A DNA stretch of 17,485 nt, taken from Emticicia sp943368675. GTDB taxonomy: Bacteria > Bacteroidota > Bacteroidia > Cytophagales > Spirosomataceae. Positions within the stretch are counted from its first letter, which is position 1. Every line of letters begins with the position of its first letter. The notes below the pieces were generated by a model. It did no database searches. It was not told the DNA's origin and saw only the letters and a program-made list of their open reading frames with translations. The position numbers and the translations under genes are program-made. Below are positions 6,580-13,610 of this stretch, piece after piece. The stretch lies in assembly GCA_943368675.1 (NCBI GenBank), contig CALRLN020000048.1, positions 1 to 17,485 on the forward strand. The letters run 5' to 3'.

Positions 6580-7601
6580 AACAACTCTCCCATTCTGTAT
6601 TTAGGCAAAATATTCAGGTGTTTATATGCCTTTTCTGTAGCCTCTCTCCCTCTTGATGTACGCTTCAGGTAGCCTTCCTGAATCAGGAATGGTTCATATA
6701 CTTCTTCTATGGTTTCAGCCTCCTCTCCTACTGCTGTTGCAATGGTCGATAATCCTACCGGTCCTCCCTTGAATTTATCAATGATTGTCTGAAGAATACG
6801 GTTATCCATTTCATCTAAACCATCCTGGTCTACATCTAAGGCAACCAGAGCCATTTCCGCAATTGCTAAAGTGATTTTCCCATCTCCTTTTACCTGCGCA
6901 AAATCACGCGTACGTCTTAAAAGGTTGTTAGCAATACGGGGTGTACCACGGCTGCGCCTTGCTATTTCAAAAGCACCGTCATCGCTGATAGGCGTTTTAA
7001 GTATATAAGAAGATCGTTTAACTATTTTACAAAGTAATGCGGCATCATAATATTCTAAACGTGAATTAATACCGAATCGGGCACGTAGCGGAGACGTCAA
7101 TAGCCCTGCCCTTGTAGTAGCTCCTATTAAGGTAAAGGGGTTCAGGCTAATCTGCACGCTTCGGGCATTAGGACCCGAATCAAGCATAATGTCAATTTTA
7201 TAATCTTCCATGGCAGAGTAAAGATACTCTTCTACTATCGGATTCAGCCTATGTATCTCATCAATAAACAATACATCAAATGGGTCAAGGTTTGTCAGCA
7301 AGCCTGCTAAATCGCTGGGTTTGTCTAAAACAGGGCCAGAAGTTATTTTGATGTTTGTGCCTAGTTCGTTCGAAATAATATTTGAAAGTGTAGTTTTTCC
7401 CAAACCAGGAGGGCCATGTAGTAATACATGGTCCAGCGCCTCTTTTCTCTGTTTAGCAGCTAAAACAAAGATTTTTAAATTTTCAAGAATTTTGTCCTGC
7501 CCTGTAAAATCATCAAACGAAAGAGGCCGCAACGCTTTTTCTATTTCTTTTTCAATCGGCGAAAGCACTTCGCTATCTCCTTTTATATAATCTTGTCGCA
7601 T
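6576..7601 (-). CDS. ruvB: Holliday junction branch migration DNA helicase RuvB
   Basis: A complete 341-residue RuvB, the AAA+ motor that forms hexameric rings with RuvA on Holliday junctions and drives branch migration. The sequence shows the early LRPLSFDDFTGQ segment (25-35), Walker A GPPGLGKTT (63-71), Walker B with DVLFIDEIHRLN (109-120), sensor 1 LIGATTRAG (158-166), the arginine-finger region PLRARFG (171-177), the sensor 2 stretch RGTPRIANNLLRR (218-230), and a C-terminal winged-helix part (GGPVGLSTIATAVGEE, YLKRTSRGREAT). Start codon and length agree with the family. ruvA and ruvC are not next to it, which is usual in Bacteroidota. A promoter-like pair lies 35-69 bases upstream. Very sure. 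Confidence 0.98.
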   Translation of the reverse strand: MRQDYIKGDSEVLSPIEKEIEKALRPLSFDDFTGQDKILENLKIFVLAAKQRKEALDHVLLHGPPGLGKTTLSNIISNELGTNIKITSGPVLDKPSDLAGLLTNLDPFDVLFIDEIHRLNPIVEEYLYSAMEDYKIDIMLDSGPNARSVQISLNPFTLIGATTRAGLLTSPLRARFGINSRLEYYDAALLCKIVKRSSYILKTPISDDGAFEIARRSRGTPRIANNLLRRTRDFAQVKGDGKITLAIAEMALVALDVDQDGLDEMDNRILQTIIDKFKGGPVGLSTIATAVGEEAETIEEVYEPFLIQEGYLKRTSRGREATEKAYKHLNILPKYRMGELF

Positions 7602-7635
7602 GAAATCTGTGAGAAAACCTCTCTTTTTTATTTAT

Positions 7636-7670
7636 CAAATATACAGACTTTTCGGTGGTTTCCACACAAA
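7636..7670 (-). promoter_or_regulatory. Candidate promoter of ruvB
   Basis: On the minus strand TATATTTG (7636-7643) matches the Bacteroidota -7 consensus, and TTTG (7667-7670) is a possible -33 element. The 23-base spacing is slightly longer than usual. The -7 box lies 34 bases before the ruvB start. A weak DnaA-box-like match (GTTTCCACA, 7658-7666) lies between the two elements. Confidence 0.45.
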
Positions 7671-7764
7671 ACCTCTTTATAAGTATTAGAATATGATAGT
7701 TATTAATTTGTTGTTAGAAAGTATGAAGAAAGAGCAGTACGAAACATCTGTTTACAGAGAAACC

Positions 7765-10440
7765 CTACTTTATCAGCAGAACCCCCCCTGTTTTAGTGAT
7801 TTTCGGTCGATACGGGAAATACAGACTTTTATAACTGACTACAAAGGCATACATCATCGGAGCCATAATTTTTCCTTTATAGGTTCCATCCCATAATTTG
7901 TCTGGCTCAAAAGATTCAAAGATGATTTCTCCCCAACGGTTATAAATTTTCAGGTCAAAATCTGTAATATGCGCACTTGGCATAGCAAAGGTGTCGTTGA
8001 CACTATCTCCGTTAGGAGTAAAGACCTCCGGAACAAATAATCTTGGTTCGCACCCTTCTTTTACTGTAACTGTATCTGATGTGGCACAAAAAACATTCCC
8101 GCTTCTTGATGTAAATGTATTGGCCACCTCAACACTATACTTTGCCAATGCACTAACAGTAATAGTCGGGGTGGTTTCATTGGTTGGCCGCCACAGGTAT
8201 CTTGGGTCATAGGCTCTTTGTACCTTAGGGTCTAGAAGTAAAGTAGCCCCTTCGAGTACACATACAAAAGCAGAATCCGGAAGGCTTATGACCGGAAGCG
8301 GCTTAATATAAACTGTATCTGTTACGGTAAATGTATTACATTTTTCTTTCAGAGAATTACCTAAAAGGCCATTCAAAATCGGGATATTGATATTTTTACT
8401 GAGAAAAGTTTCAGAATATACATCAACAATCATCTTAATAATGTATCGTCCTTCTTTCTCATAAGTATGTGATACTTCTTTTCCATTGCCTGTTGAGCCA
8501 TCACCAAAATCCCAGGATACCTTTGCCTCCATCGGGCTACAAATACCTTCTGTTTTAAATATGGTTGGCCGCCCCTGGCAGGTACCTTCAAAGGTGGCAC
8601 TTAGGCTTTCCCCATCCTGTTTCTGCACGGCATGCACTACATTCGGAAACCCGAAATGACTTGTTCCTAAAACATCAGCACCAAAACCACCTGTTATAGG
8701 TACATAGCCCACTATACTTGCATTGCCCACAACTTCCGGCTGAGTAATATATGGAATCTTGTTGCTACCATCTACCGCCATGTATATGGCTCCACCCCCA
8801 CCTGCATTTGTCGGCCCCATTTGTAAAGCCCCAAAAGCCTTGGTTGCCGACTCGTCAATTTTTATTTTCTGGTCTGCTATTGCGACCGCATTTTTCAGAT
8901 TAAGATTTAGCTGGTAAAGGAATGATTTCTCCCCCTTAGACGGGTCACCTCTCAATGTTGTATATAACTTCTCTCCATCTTGTGAAAATTCGAGTCCATA
9001 AACCACCGGTGGTGCATCAACTTTTAAATTTATAGTTAAAGACAATGTCAGCTCTCCGGTTTCAGGCTTAATGTCAAATACTTCAACATAATTTTTTCCG
9101 TCCTTTACAAATGCCATAGCCAACTTATCCCCTGCCGGTGATATTCTCATATAACCCGTCGTATCCGATGGCATCATTCCAATAGCCTGTATTGTCTCGG
9201 TTGTGCCTGTAGAGTCAATTTTTAATATTCTGAACTCATTTGTTTTACTGTCATGCGAATAAACATAGAAACCTTTCTCATCCTGTGTTTTTCTGGCGGC
9301 AATCTGCTGAGTGGAGGAAATACTTACAGGTATATTATTTTCTACTACTGCTCCTTTCCCGTCCTCTCTCCTTAAATCAACTATGCTATAAGATAACATT
9401 CCTGTCGTTTTATTTAAGGTATAAACATAGTAGAGATGATGGGGACACTCGTTACAGGAACTTTTAGGAATAATGATAGATGATTGTGTAGAGGTATTTG
9501 TCCCACCTAAGGGTCCGGCAGGAGTAGTGAGAAACTTTAATGGTTTATCATCTTTTCCATATATTGTTACCCCATCCGTATAAAACACTAACGCTCCTTT
9601 GGGATCATATACCATAGCAACCCCCTCAGGAGAATCGACAGGATTATCTTTAGTTGACTCTACCGGAATATATACCGGGTCCTCTTCATCCTCCTCCTCA
9701 AAAAGGTCTCCCTGGTCAGCCAGTGTATCTCTTGGTAAGACAGTAGAAGGGTTTATACCAAATTCCAGTGTTGCGCCTGTACCGAAATACCATTTTTCGC
9801 CACCACCACCACCGGATTCCTGTAAACAGAACTTTACATTAATTTTAGCCGTACGAGAGCATTGACCTGAAGCATCAAAAACTTCTACTGAATAACATCC
9901 GGAAGAGTCTACATCTATCGTTTGTGTGGTTTGTCCTTTAGGAAACCACAGGTAGGTTGCACCTGCAGGAGCACTGCCTCCGCCATTTAAAGGATCATAC
10001 GGATTAAGCCTGAGTGTTTTACCACTACAGACAGTCGTATCAGCACTGATTTTCTTGAAAAACTTTGGTTGAGGTGGAGGCTCGCTGATAGTAAGGGTCT
10101 TAGTAACCGGAGTCTGAACTACATTATTAACTGTACGCGTCAAAGTAACAGTATAGGTCCCTATCTGAGAATAGGTGTGTCTCGGATTGCGGGTAGTAGC
10201 AATTGCACTTCCGTCTCCAAAATCCCATACCCAGGCTGTTGCCTCCTTTTCCTCATCAAAAAACACTGTCGGCTCATTACAATCTGCACTTTGTGCTTGT
10301 CCTCCGCTGCCGCCGGCAGCAGGGACGCTTATACATTTTTTCCCGCCTATAAAAAACTGACAATAAGAGAATTGAGATATACAGGATAATGTGGCCGCAA
10401 AAAAATAAATCTTTAGATTAGTACCGATACCACCCCACAT
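7765..10440 (-). CDS. T9SS cargo: PKD-domain protein with type B (gliding-associated) sorting domain
   Basis: An 891-residue secreted protein. The signal peptide is at about residues 9-28 (hydrophobic IYFFAATLSCISQFSYC). A first PKD domain has WDFGDGS near 72-78 and NPRHTYSQIGTYTVTLT after it. A Gly-rich linker (SGGGGGEKW) follows, then a long beta-rich middle with repeated strand patterns (for example GALVFYTDGVTIYG, HHLYYVYTLNK, DKLAMAFVKDGKN), which looks like a propeller. A second PKD domain (about 615-700) has KVSWDFGDGSTGNG. The last ~93 residues (FVPEVFTPNGDSVNDTF, IYNRWGEIIFES, WDGTYKG, MYAFVVSYK) are the gliding motility-associated type B sorting domain, which routes proteins through T9SS to the cell surface. 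An adhesin or structural role is inferred. The partner PorP/SprF gene is divergent, 309 bases away. A run of seven G lies five codons before the stop. Confidence 0.93.
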   Translation of the reverse strand: MWGGIGTNLKIYFFAATLSCISQFSYCQFFIGGKKCISVPAAGGSGGQAQSADCNEPTVFFDEEKEATAWVWDFGDGSAIATTRNPRHTYSQIGTYTVTLTRTVNNVVQTPVTKTLTISEPPPQPKFFKKISADTTVCSGKTLRLNPYDPLNGGGSAPAGATYLWFPKGQTTQTIDVDSSGCYSVEVFDASGQCSRTAKINVKFCLQESGGGGGEKWYFGTGATLEFGINPSTVLPRDTLADQGDLFEEEDEEDPVYIPVESTKDNPVDSPEGVAMVYDPKGALVFYTDGVTIYGKDDKPLKFLTTPAGPLGGTNTSTQSSIIIPKSSCNECPHHLYYVYTLNKTTGMLSYSIVDLRREDGKGAVVENNIPVSISSTQQIAARKTQDEKGFYVYSHDSKTNEFRILKIDSTGTTETIQAIGMMPSDTTGYMRISPAGDKLAMAFVKDGKNYVEVFDIKPETGELTLSLTINLKVDAPPVVYGLEFSQDGEKLYTTLRGDPSKGEKSFLYQLNLNLKNAVAIADQKIKIDESATKAFGALQMGPTNAGGGGAIYMAVDGSNKIPYITQPEVVGNASIVGYVPITGGFGADVLGTSHFGFPNVVHAVQKQDGESLSATFEGTCQGRPTIFKTEGICSPMEAKVSWDFGDGSTGNGKEVSHTYEKEGRYIIKMIVDVYSETFLSKNINIPILNGLLGNSLKEKCNTFTVTDTVYIKPLPVISLPDSAFVCVLEGATLLLDPKVQRAYDPRYLWRPTNETTPTITVSALAKYSVEVANTFTSRSGNVFCATSDTVTVKEGCEPRLFVPEVFTPNGDSVNDTFAMPSAHITDFDLKIYNRWGEIIFESFEPDKLWDGTYKGKIMAPMMYAFVVSYKSLYFPYRPKITKTGGVLLIK

Positions 10441-10749
10441 AGTTCGTTAAATATTATAATACTAACTTATTAAAAATAAATTGGTTTTTTGGTTTTGTCT
10501 CCAAAAATTTTAACGAGATATAAAACAAAAATATTTGATATTTGCTATTAAACATTTCGTCATACATATATTGTTTTACATTTTTAGGTGTATTTACACC
10601 AAAAACTACATCTATAACGTTATTTCGCTGATAAATGCTATGAAAAATAATATCTTCGTGTTAAAACCTTTTCGTAAAATTTAAAAACAGTGCTTTGGAA
10701 TGAAATTTGCTTTAGAATTTAAATTATGATATCCTATAAAAAGTAGGCG
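10441..10749. promoter_or_regulatory. Divergent intergenic region with central dyad
   Basis: A 309-base AT-rich gap between the T9SS cargo gene and the PorP/SprF gene, which face away from each other, so both promoters must lie here unless transcribed from elsewhere. At its middle, GGTGTA (10587-10592) and TACACC (10595-10600) form a perfect 6-bp dyad with a 2-base centre, flanked by TTTT and AAAA that extend the symmetry after one mismatch. This looks like an operator for a dimeric regulator. No complete -7/-33 pair was found. Confidence 0.45.
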
Positions 10750-11802
10750 ATGGAAAAAATTTATTTACGAATTGTCCTTTTGTGTTTTGTCTGCTTTAGC
10801 GGCCTGGCACAAGACCCCCAGTTTTCGCAGTTTTATGCGGCTCCATTATACCAGAACCCCGCCTTTGCCGGTGGAGCCTATGCACCCAGATTGATTGCTA
10901 ATTACCGTAACCAATGGCCTTCTATCAATGCCAATTTTATTACAACCTCTTTTTCTCTTGACCATTACATTGAAAAACTCAATAGCGGGATCGGTCTTTT
11001 AGTTACTAATGACTCACAAGGGCCCGGCAGATTGAAAAGTACAGATTTAAGCGCCATTTATTCATATCAGGTAAGAATTAATGAAGAGAATTTTCTGCGC
11101 CTTGGTGTGCAAGGCACATACTCCAATAAAAGCATGAATTATCTGGGTCTCACCTTTGGTGACCAATATAATAATGCCGGGTTTATTAATGGTAGTGTGA
11201 CTATTGACCCTTTCGGGCCTAATGGCAGTACTGTTCCAAATATCAGCTTTGTAGATTTCAGTGGCGGCGCTTTATTTTATAATGCTAAATCATGGCTGGG
11301 CGTTGCCGCACATCATATCAACCAGCCTACTTATACTTTTCTGACCTCGGGTGGTGGTGTGAATTCATATTTACCTATGAAACTAAGCGTAAGCGGCGGA
11401 TTGAAAATACCATTGGCTAACCCCTATTCAAATGCCGCTAATTTTGATAAAGAATTTTCGGTATCACCTGCATTTTTGTATAAAAGACAGGGGAAATTCG
11501 ACCAGTTAGACTTAGGGTTTTATGCAACATACTCTCCTATTACCTTAGGCTTATGGTACAGAGGTATCCCGATTAAAAAGAAAGACATAACCCGCACTAA
11601 CCACGATGCATTGATATTCTTAGTTGGTGTTCGGCAGGATAATTTCTCAATCGGTTATAGTTATGATATCACTGTTTCAAGTTTAGGAATCTCAACAGGT
11701 GGTTCACATGAAATCTCAATCGCGTATCAGTTAGACCCTATTGAAGGCAAAAGAACCAGAAACAGAAGAAATAAAAAAGAATTATCCTGCCCTAAATTTT
11801 AA
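10750..11802 (+). CDS. PorP/SprF family type IX secretion membrane protein
   Basis: A 350-residue outer-membrane beta-barrel-like protein. The signal peptide covers about residues 1-20 (IVLLCFVCFSGLAQ). Directly after it comes the family hallmark DPQFSQFYAAPLYQNPAFAG, followed by NYRNQWPS and SFSLDHYIEKLNSGIGLLVTND, all typical of PorP/SprF. Later strands alternate in the barrel manner (LGFYATYSPITLGLWYRG, VGVRQDNFSIGYSYDIT, SHEISIAYQLD). In this family, specialised paralogues work with particular large type B sorting-domain proteins, as SprF does with SprB; the divergent neighbour is such a protein, so the two probably form a pair. Whether this is the core PorP or a cargo-specific paralogue cannot be told, but the neighbour favours the latter. 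The end carries a basic tail (RTRNRRNKK). A hairpin terminator follows. Confidence 0.93.
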   Translation: MEKIYLRIVLLCFVCFSGLAQDPQFSQFYAAPLYQNPAFAGGAYAPRLIANYRNQWPSINANFITTSFSLDHYIEKLNSGIGLLVTNDSQGPGRLKSTDLSAIYSYQVRINEENFLRLGVQGTYSNKSMNYLGLTFGDQYNNAGFINGSVTIDPFGPNGSTVPNISFVDFSGGALFYNAKSWLGVAAHHINQPTYTFLTSGGGVNSYLPMKLSVSGGLKIPLANPYSNAANFDKEFSVSPAFLYKRQGKFDQLDLGFYATYSPITLGLWYRGIPIKKKDITRTNHDALIFLVGVRQDNFSIGYSYDITVSSLGISTGGSHEISIAYQLDPIEGKRTRNRRNKKELSCPKF

Positions 11803-11828
11803 AATCTGAATTTTAGGTGCATCACTGC

Positions 11829-11856
11829 AAAGGCCTTGGGTATACCTGAGGCCTTT
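11829..11856. terminator. Shared hairpin terminator between convergent genes
   Basis: AAAGGCCT (11829-11836) pairs with AGGCCTTT (11849-11856), and the inside can extend the stem through G-U pairs to GGTA/TACC. A T-rich stretch follows on the plus strand (11854-11867). It lies 27 bases after the stop of the PorP/SprF gene. The stop codon of the leftward SGNH gene starts at 11856-11858, so that gene ends on the stem itself; the A-rich side could serve it too. Confidence 0.8.
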
Positions 11857-13076
11857 TATATTTTTATTCGTTTCGCCAGGCTATCAGCTAATATTTCATG
11901 CCCCTTTGGGGTAATATGAAAATCAAGATTATAGTAGCACTGCTCACAGTTGATAAACTCTGCTGTATTTATCAGTTCAACGTTTTTCATAGTATTCCCT
12001 TCAATCTGCATTTTTAATTTATTATAAAAGCCATCATCCGTTGAAAACAGGCCCAGTTCAAAGACAATTATCTTCTTATCCGGATAGTCGGCCTGTATTT
12101 TTTGTAGAATTTTAAAGAAATTAACTATTGAATCGGTCGGTTGTTCTTGTACTTCAGGAGTGTTTGAAACATTCCCGGAGCTTAAGTCTGCCAGCAGATA
12201 TAAAATTTTCTTAGCAAATAATGAGTAAATATATCTGAACGGATAATAGTGCAAAACTAATTCATTATAAATCTGAGCTGCTTTATAGTCTTTCTCACTT
12301 CTTTTATTCAGGCTAAGGTTATTTGCAATAAACGCTTGATTTTCGTTGTCATCATTATTACAATATTGCAATACTATGTATTTGCAGGAATCTAAATTGA
12401 ATCTTTTTAGTAATAGCATTTCCCTTGCTGTTCCGTAGGAAGGAACACCTAAATTCAGCGTCGTTGTTTTTAATCTTTTTTCTACCAGACTTGAAAATGT
12501 TTCCTCCTGATTTACACCAATGCCTGTGGTAAAAGAATCCCCTATAAAAACTATTTCAGGATTCCGCAACGATTGTTCATCATCTCTTGCTCCCTTTGAA
12601 TTAATGATATACTCATTTTTAAAATCAATGTGCTGAAAAGTGAATTTACCCTGCTTAAAAGTATAAAAGAGTTCTTTATCATATCTGCTACCCGTTTCAA
12701 GGTATTGTACTGACCCCATATCTGAGCCTATTTTCCGGGCAATATTGAGCATATAGTTACTAACCGGCTGAAGGGCTTCCCTGATTGCTGGATACCTGGA
12801 TATTTTGACAACACGCTCATGCAAAGGATATACGAGCGGCATTGACAGACGAATAAGTATTTCAAAACAAATACCTATAGCTAAAAATCTGACAGAATTA
12901 ATACGGATAATTTTAGAGAAGAAATAACCAATGAGTAGAATAGAAGAAGTTTTGAAAAACATTAGCGTATAAATTCCAAAGAAAGAGCTGATGAATAATG
13001 TTTCTCTGAATACGGTAATAGTAAAGAGTAAGATTCCGGTGAGTATTCCTACCCACTGAATTTGCTTTTTGGTCAT
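11856..13076 (-). CDS. Membrane-anchored SGNH/GDSL-family hydrolase
   Basis: A 406-residue protein. The first ~85 residues hold about three hydrophobic segments (7-24, 29-52, 61-84), so the rest probably faces the periplasm. The hydrolase domain starts near residue 172: IVFIGDSFTTG gives the catalytic Ser181 (block I), LNLGVPSYG the block II glycine (G210), YCNNDD the block III Asn (240/241), and NLDFHITPKGHEILA the Asp385-His387 pair (block V). All SGNH parts are thus visible. The family cleaves or transfers acyl esters on lipids, glycans or cell-wall polymers. The membrane anchor suggests work on exported polysaccharide or envelope lipid, but the substrate is unknown. It stands alone, converging on the PorP/SprF gene, with a 450-base or longer gene-free stretch upstream. 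Confidence 0.87.
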   Translation of the reverse strand: MTKKQIQWVGILTGILLFTITVFRETLFISSFFGIYTLMFFKTSSILLIGYFFSKIIRINSVRFLAIGICFEILIRLSMPLVYPLHERVVKISRYPAIREALQPVSNYMLNIARKIGSDMGSVQYLETGSRYDKELFYTFKQGKFTFQHIDFKNEYIINSKGARDDEQSLRNPEIVFIGDSFTTGIGVNQEETFSSLVEKRLKTTTLNLGVPSYGTAREMLLLKRFNLDSCKYIVLQYCNNDDNENQAFIANNLSLNKRSEKDYKAAQIYNELVLHYYPFRYIYSLFAKKILYLLADLSSGNVSNTPEVQEQPTDSIVNFFKILQKIQADYPDKKIIVFELGLFSTDDGFYNKLKMQIEGNTMKNVELINTAEFINCEQCYYNLDFHITPKGHEILADSLAKRIKI

Positions 13077-13610
13077 GTGTATTTAATGGTTTTGTTGTGT
13101 GTATTTATTCTGAAGCAGAACGATTCATGCCCGAAGAACATGCTCTTGGTGTGCTGGATTCACCCAGAGCATTGGGGAAACTGTGCGAGTCATAAAAGTA
13201 ATGTGATTTAGTGTTCTTTTCATAGCCCTTAATAGCTATGTCTTTATCGTGGCAATATTAGAACAAAATGGTTGAAAGAAGGCAAGGACGTTCGTTAAAG
13301 TTTCATATTTTTTATCTAATGGAAATCATCCACTCATTTATAAGACACTAATTGATGTATTAAGTATAACTGCCTAACAACCTTTTCCTTAAAGTCTCTG
13401 GTCTGATAAAGATCTTTCAGATTTATAACGGTTGACTACACTCTTGATGGTACTAAATACGTATAATTATGCTCCCTTGATTTTTAAGTAAAAAGCCAAA
13501 AACTAAAAGAATATTTTGTTTTTTGCATGAATGGTTTGGTAATACAAGGCTTTTTTGCATTATATTGCAATATAATTCGAAAACAAACCAAAAACAGCTC
13601 TAAACATCTT
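13077..13610. other. Gene-free stretch with several dyads between divergent genes
   Basis: A 534-base gap upstream of both the SGNH gene (leftward) and the permease gene (rightward). It holds a hairpin TGCTCTTGGTG/CACCCAGAGCA (13141-13151 and 13161-13171, one mismatch), which lies in the expected leader of the SGNH gene. It also holds CATAGC/GCTATG (13221-13226 and 13235-13240), a dyad around AAAGATCTTT (13402-13421, one bulge), and a perfect palindrome at 13559-13576. A 22-codon ORF (13128-13196, starting MPEEHALGV) spans the first hairpin but has no other support. A 10-base direct repeat TGTGTATTTA occurs at 13076 and 13098. No RNA gene or larger gene remnant was recognised. Confidence 0.5.
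13559..13576. promoter_or_regulatory. Perfect 18-bp palindrome upstream of the permease gene
   Basis: ATTATATTGCAATATAAT is a perfect 18-bp palindrome ending 34 bases before the permease start codon. That place suits an operator bound by a dimeric regulator of the permease. It does not match a regulator site I know well (it is not an ArgR box). An upstream in-frame ATG at 13527 would put the palindrome inside the coding sequence, which argues for the start at 13611. Confidence 0.5.

Noticed and set aside
7658..7666. GTTTCCACA upstream of ruvB as a DnaA box
   Set aside because: A single imperfect match without neighbours; such matches are common by chance.
7693..7896. Plus-strand 67-codon ORF starting in the gap after the T9SS cargo gene
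   Set aside because: Most of it is antisense to the conserved sorting domain; no family, no promoter.
9784..9812. Short tandem CCA repeat as a microsatellite or CRISPR-like repeat
   Set aside because: It encodes the Gly-rich linker of the T9SS cargo protein; too short and no spacers.
9599..9865. Plus-strand Ser/Pro-rich ORF antisense to the T9SS cargo gene
   Set aside because: The Ser/Pro runs are the complement of Gly-rich and acidic linkers of the cargo protein, so this is a shadow.
13371..13380. GCCTAACAA as an integron attC end
   Set aside because: No matching partner site, cassette or integrase is present.
13527..13610. Longer N-terminus for the amino acid permease, from the ATG at 13527
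   Set aside because: The extra 28 residues do not resemble the family and would put a perfect palindrome inside the coding region; the ATG at 13611 gives the normal N-terminus.
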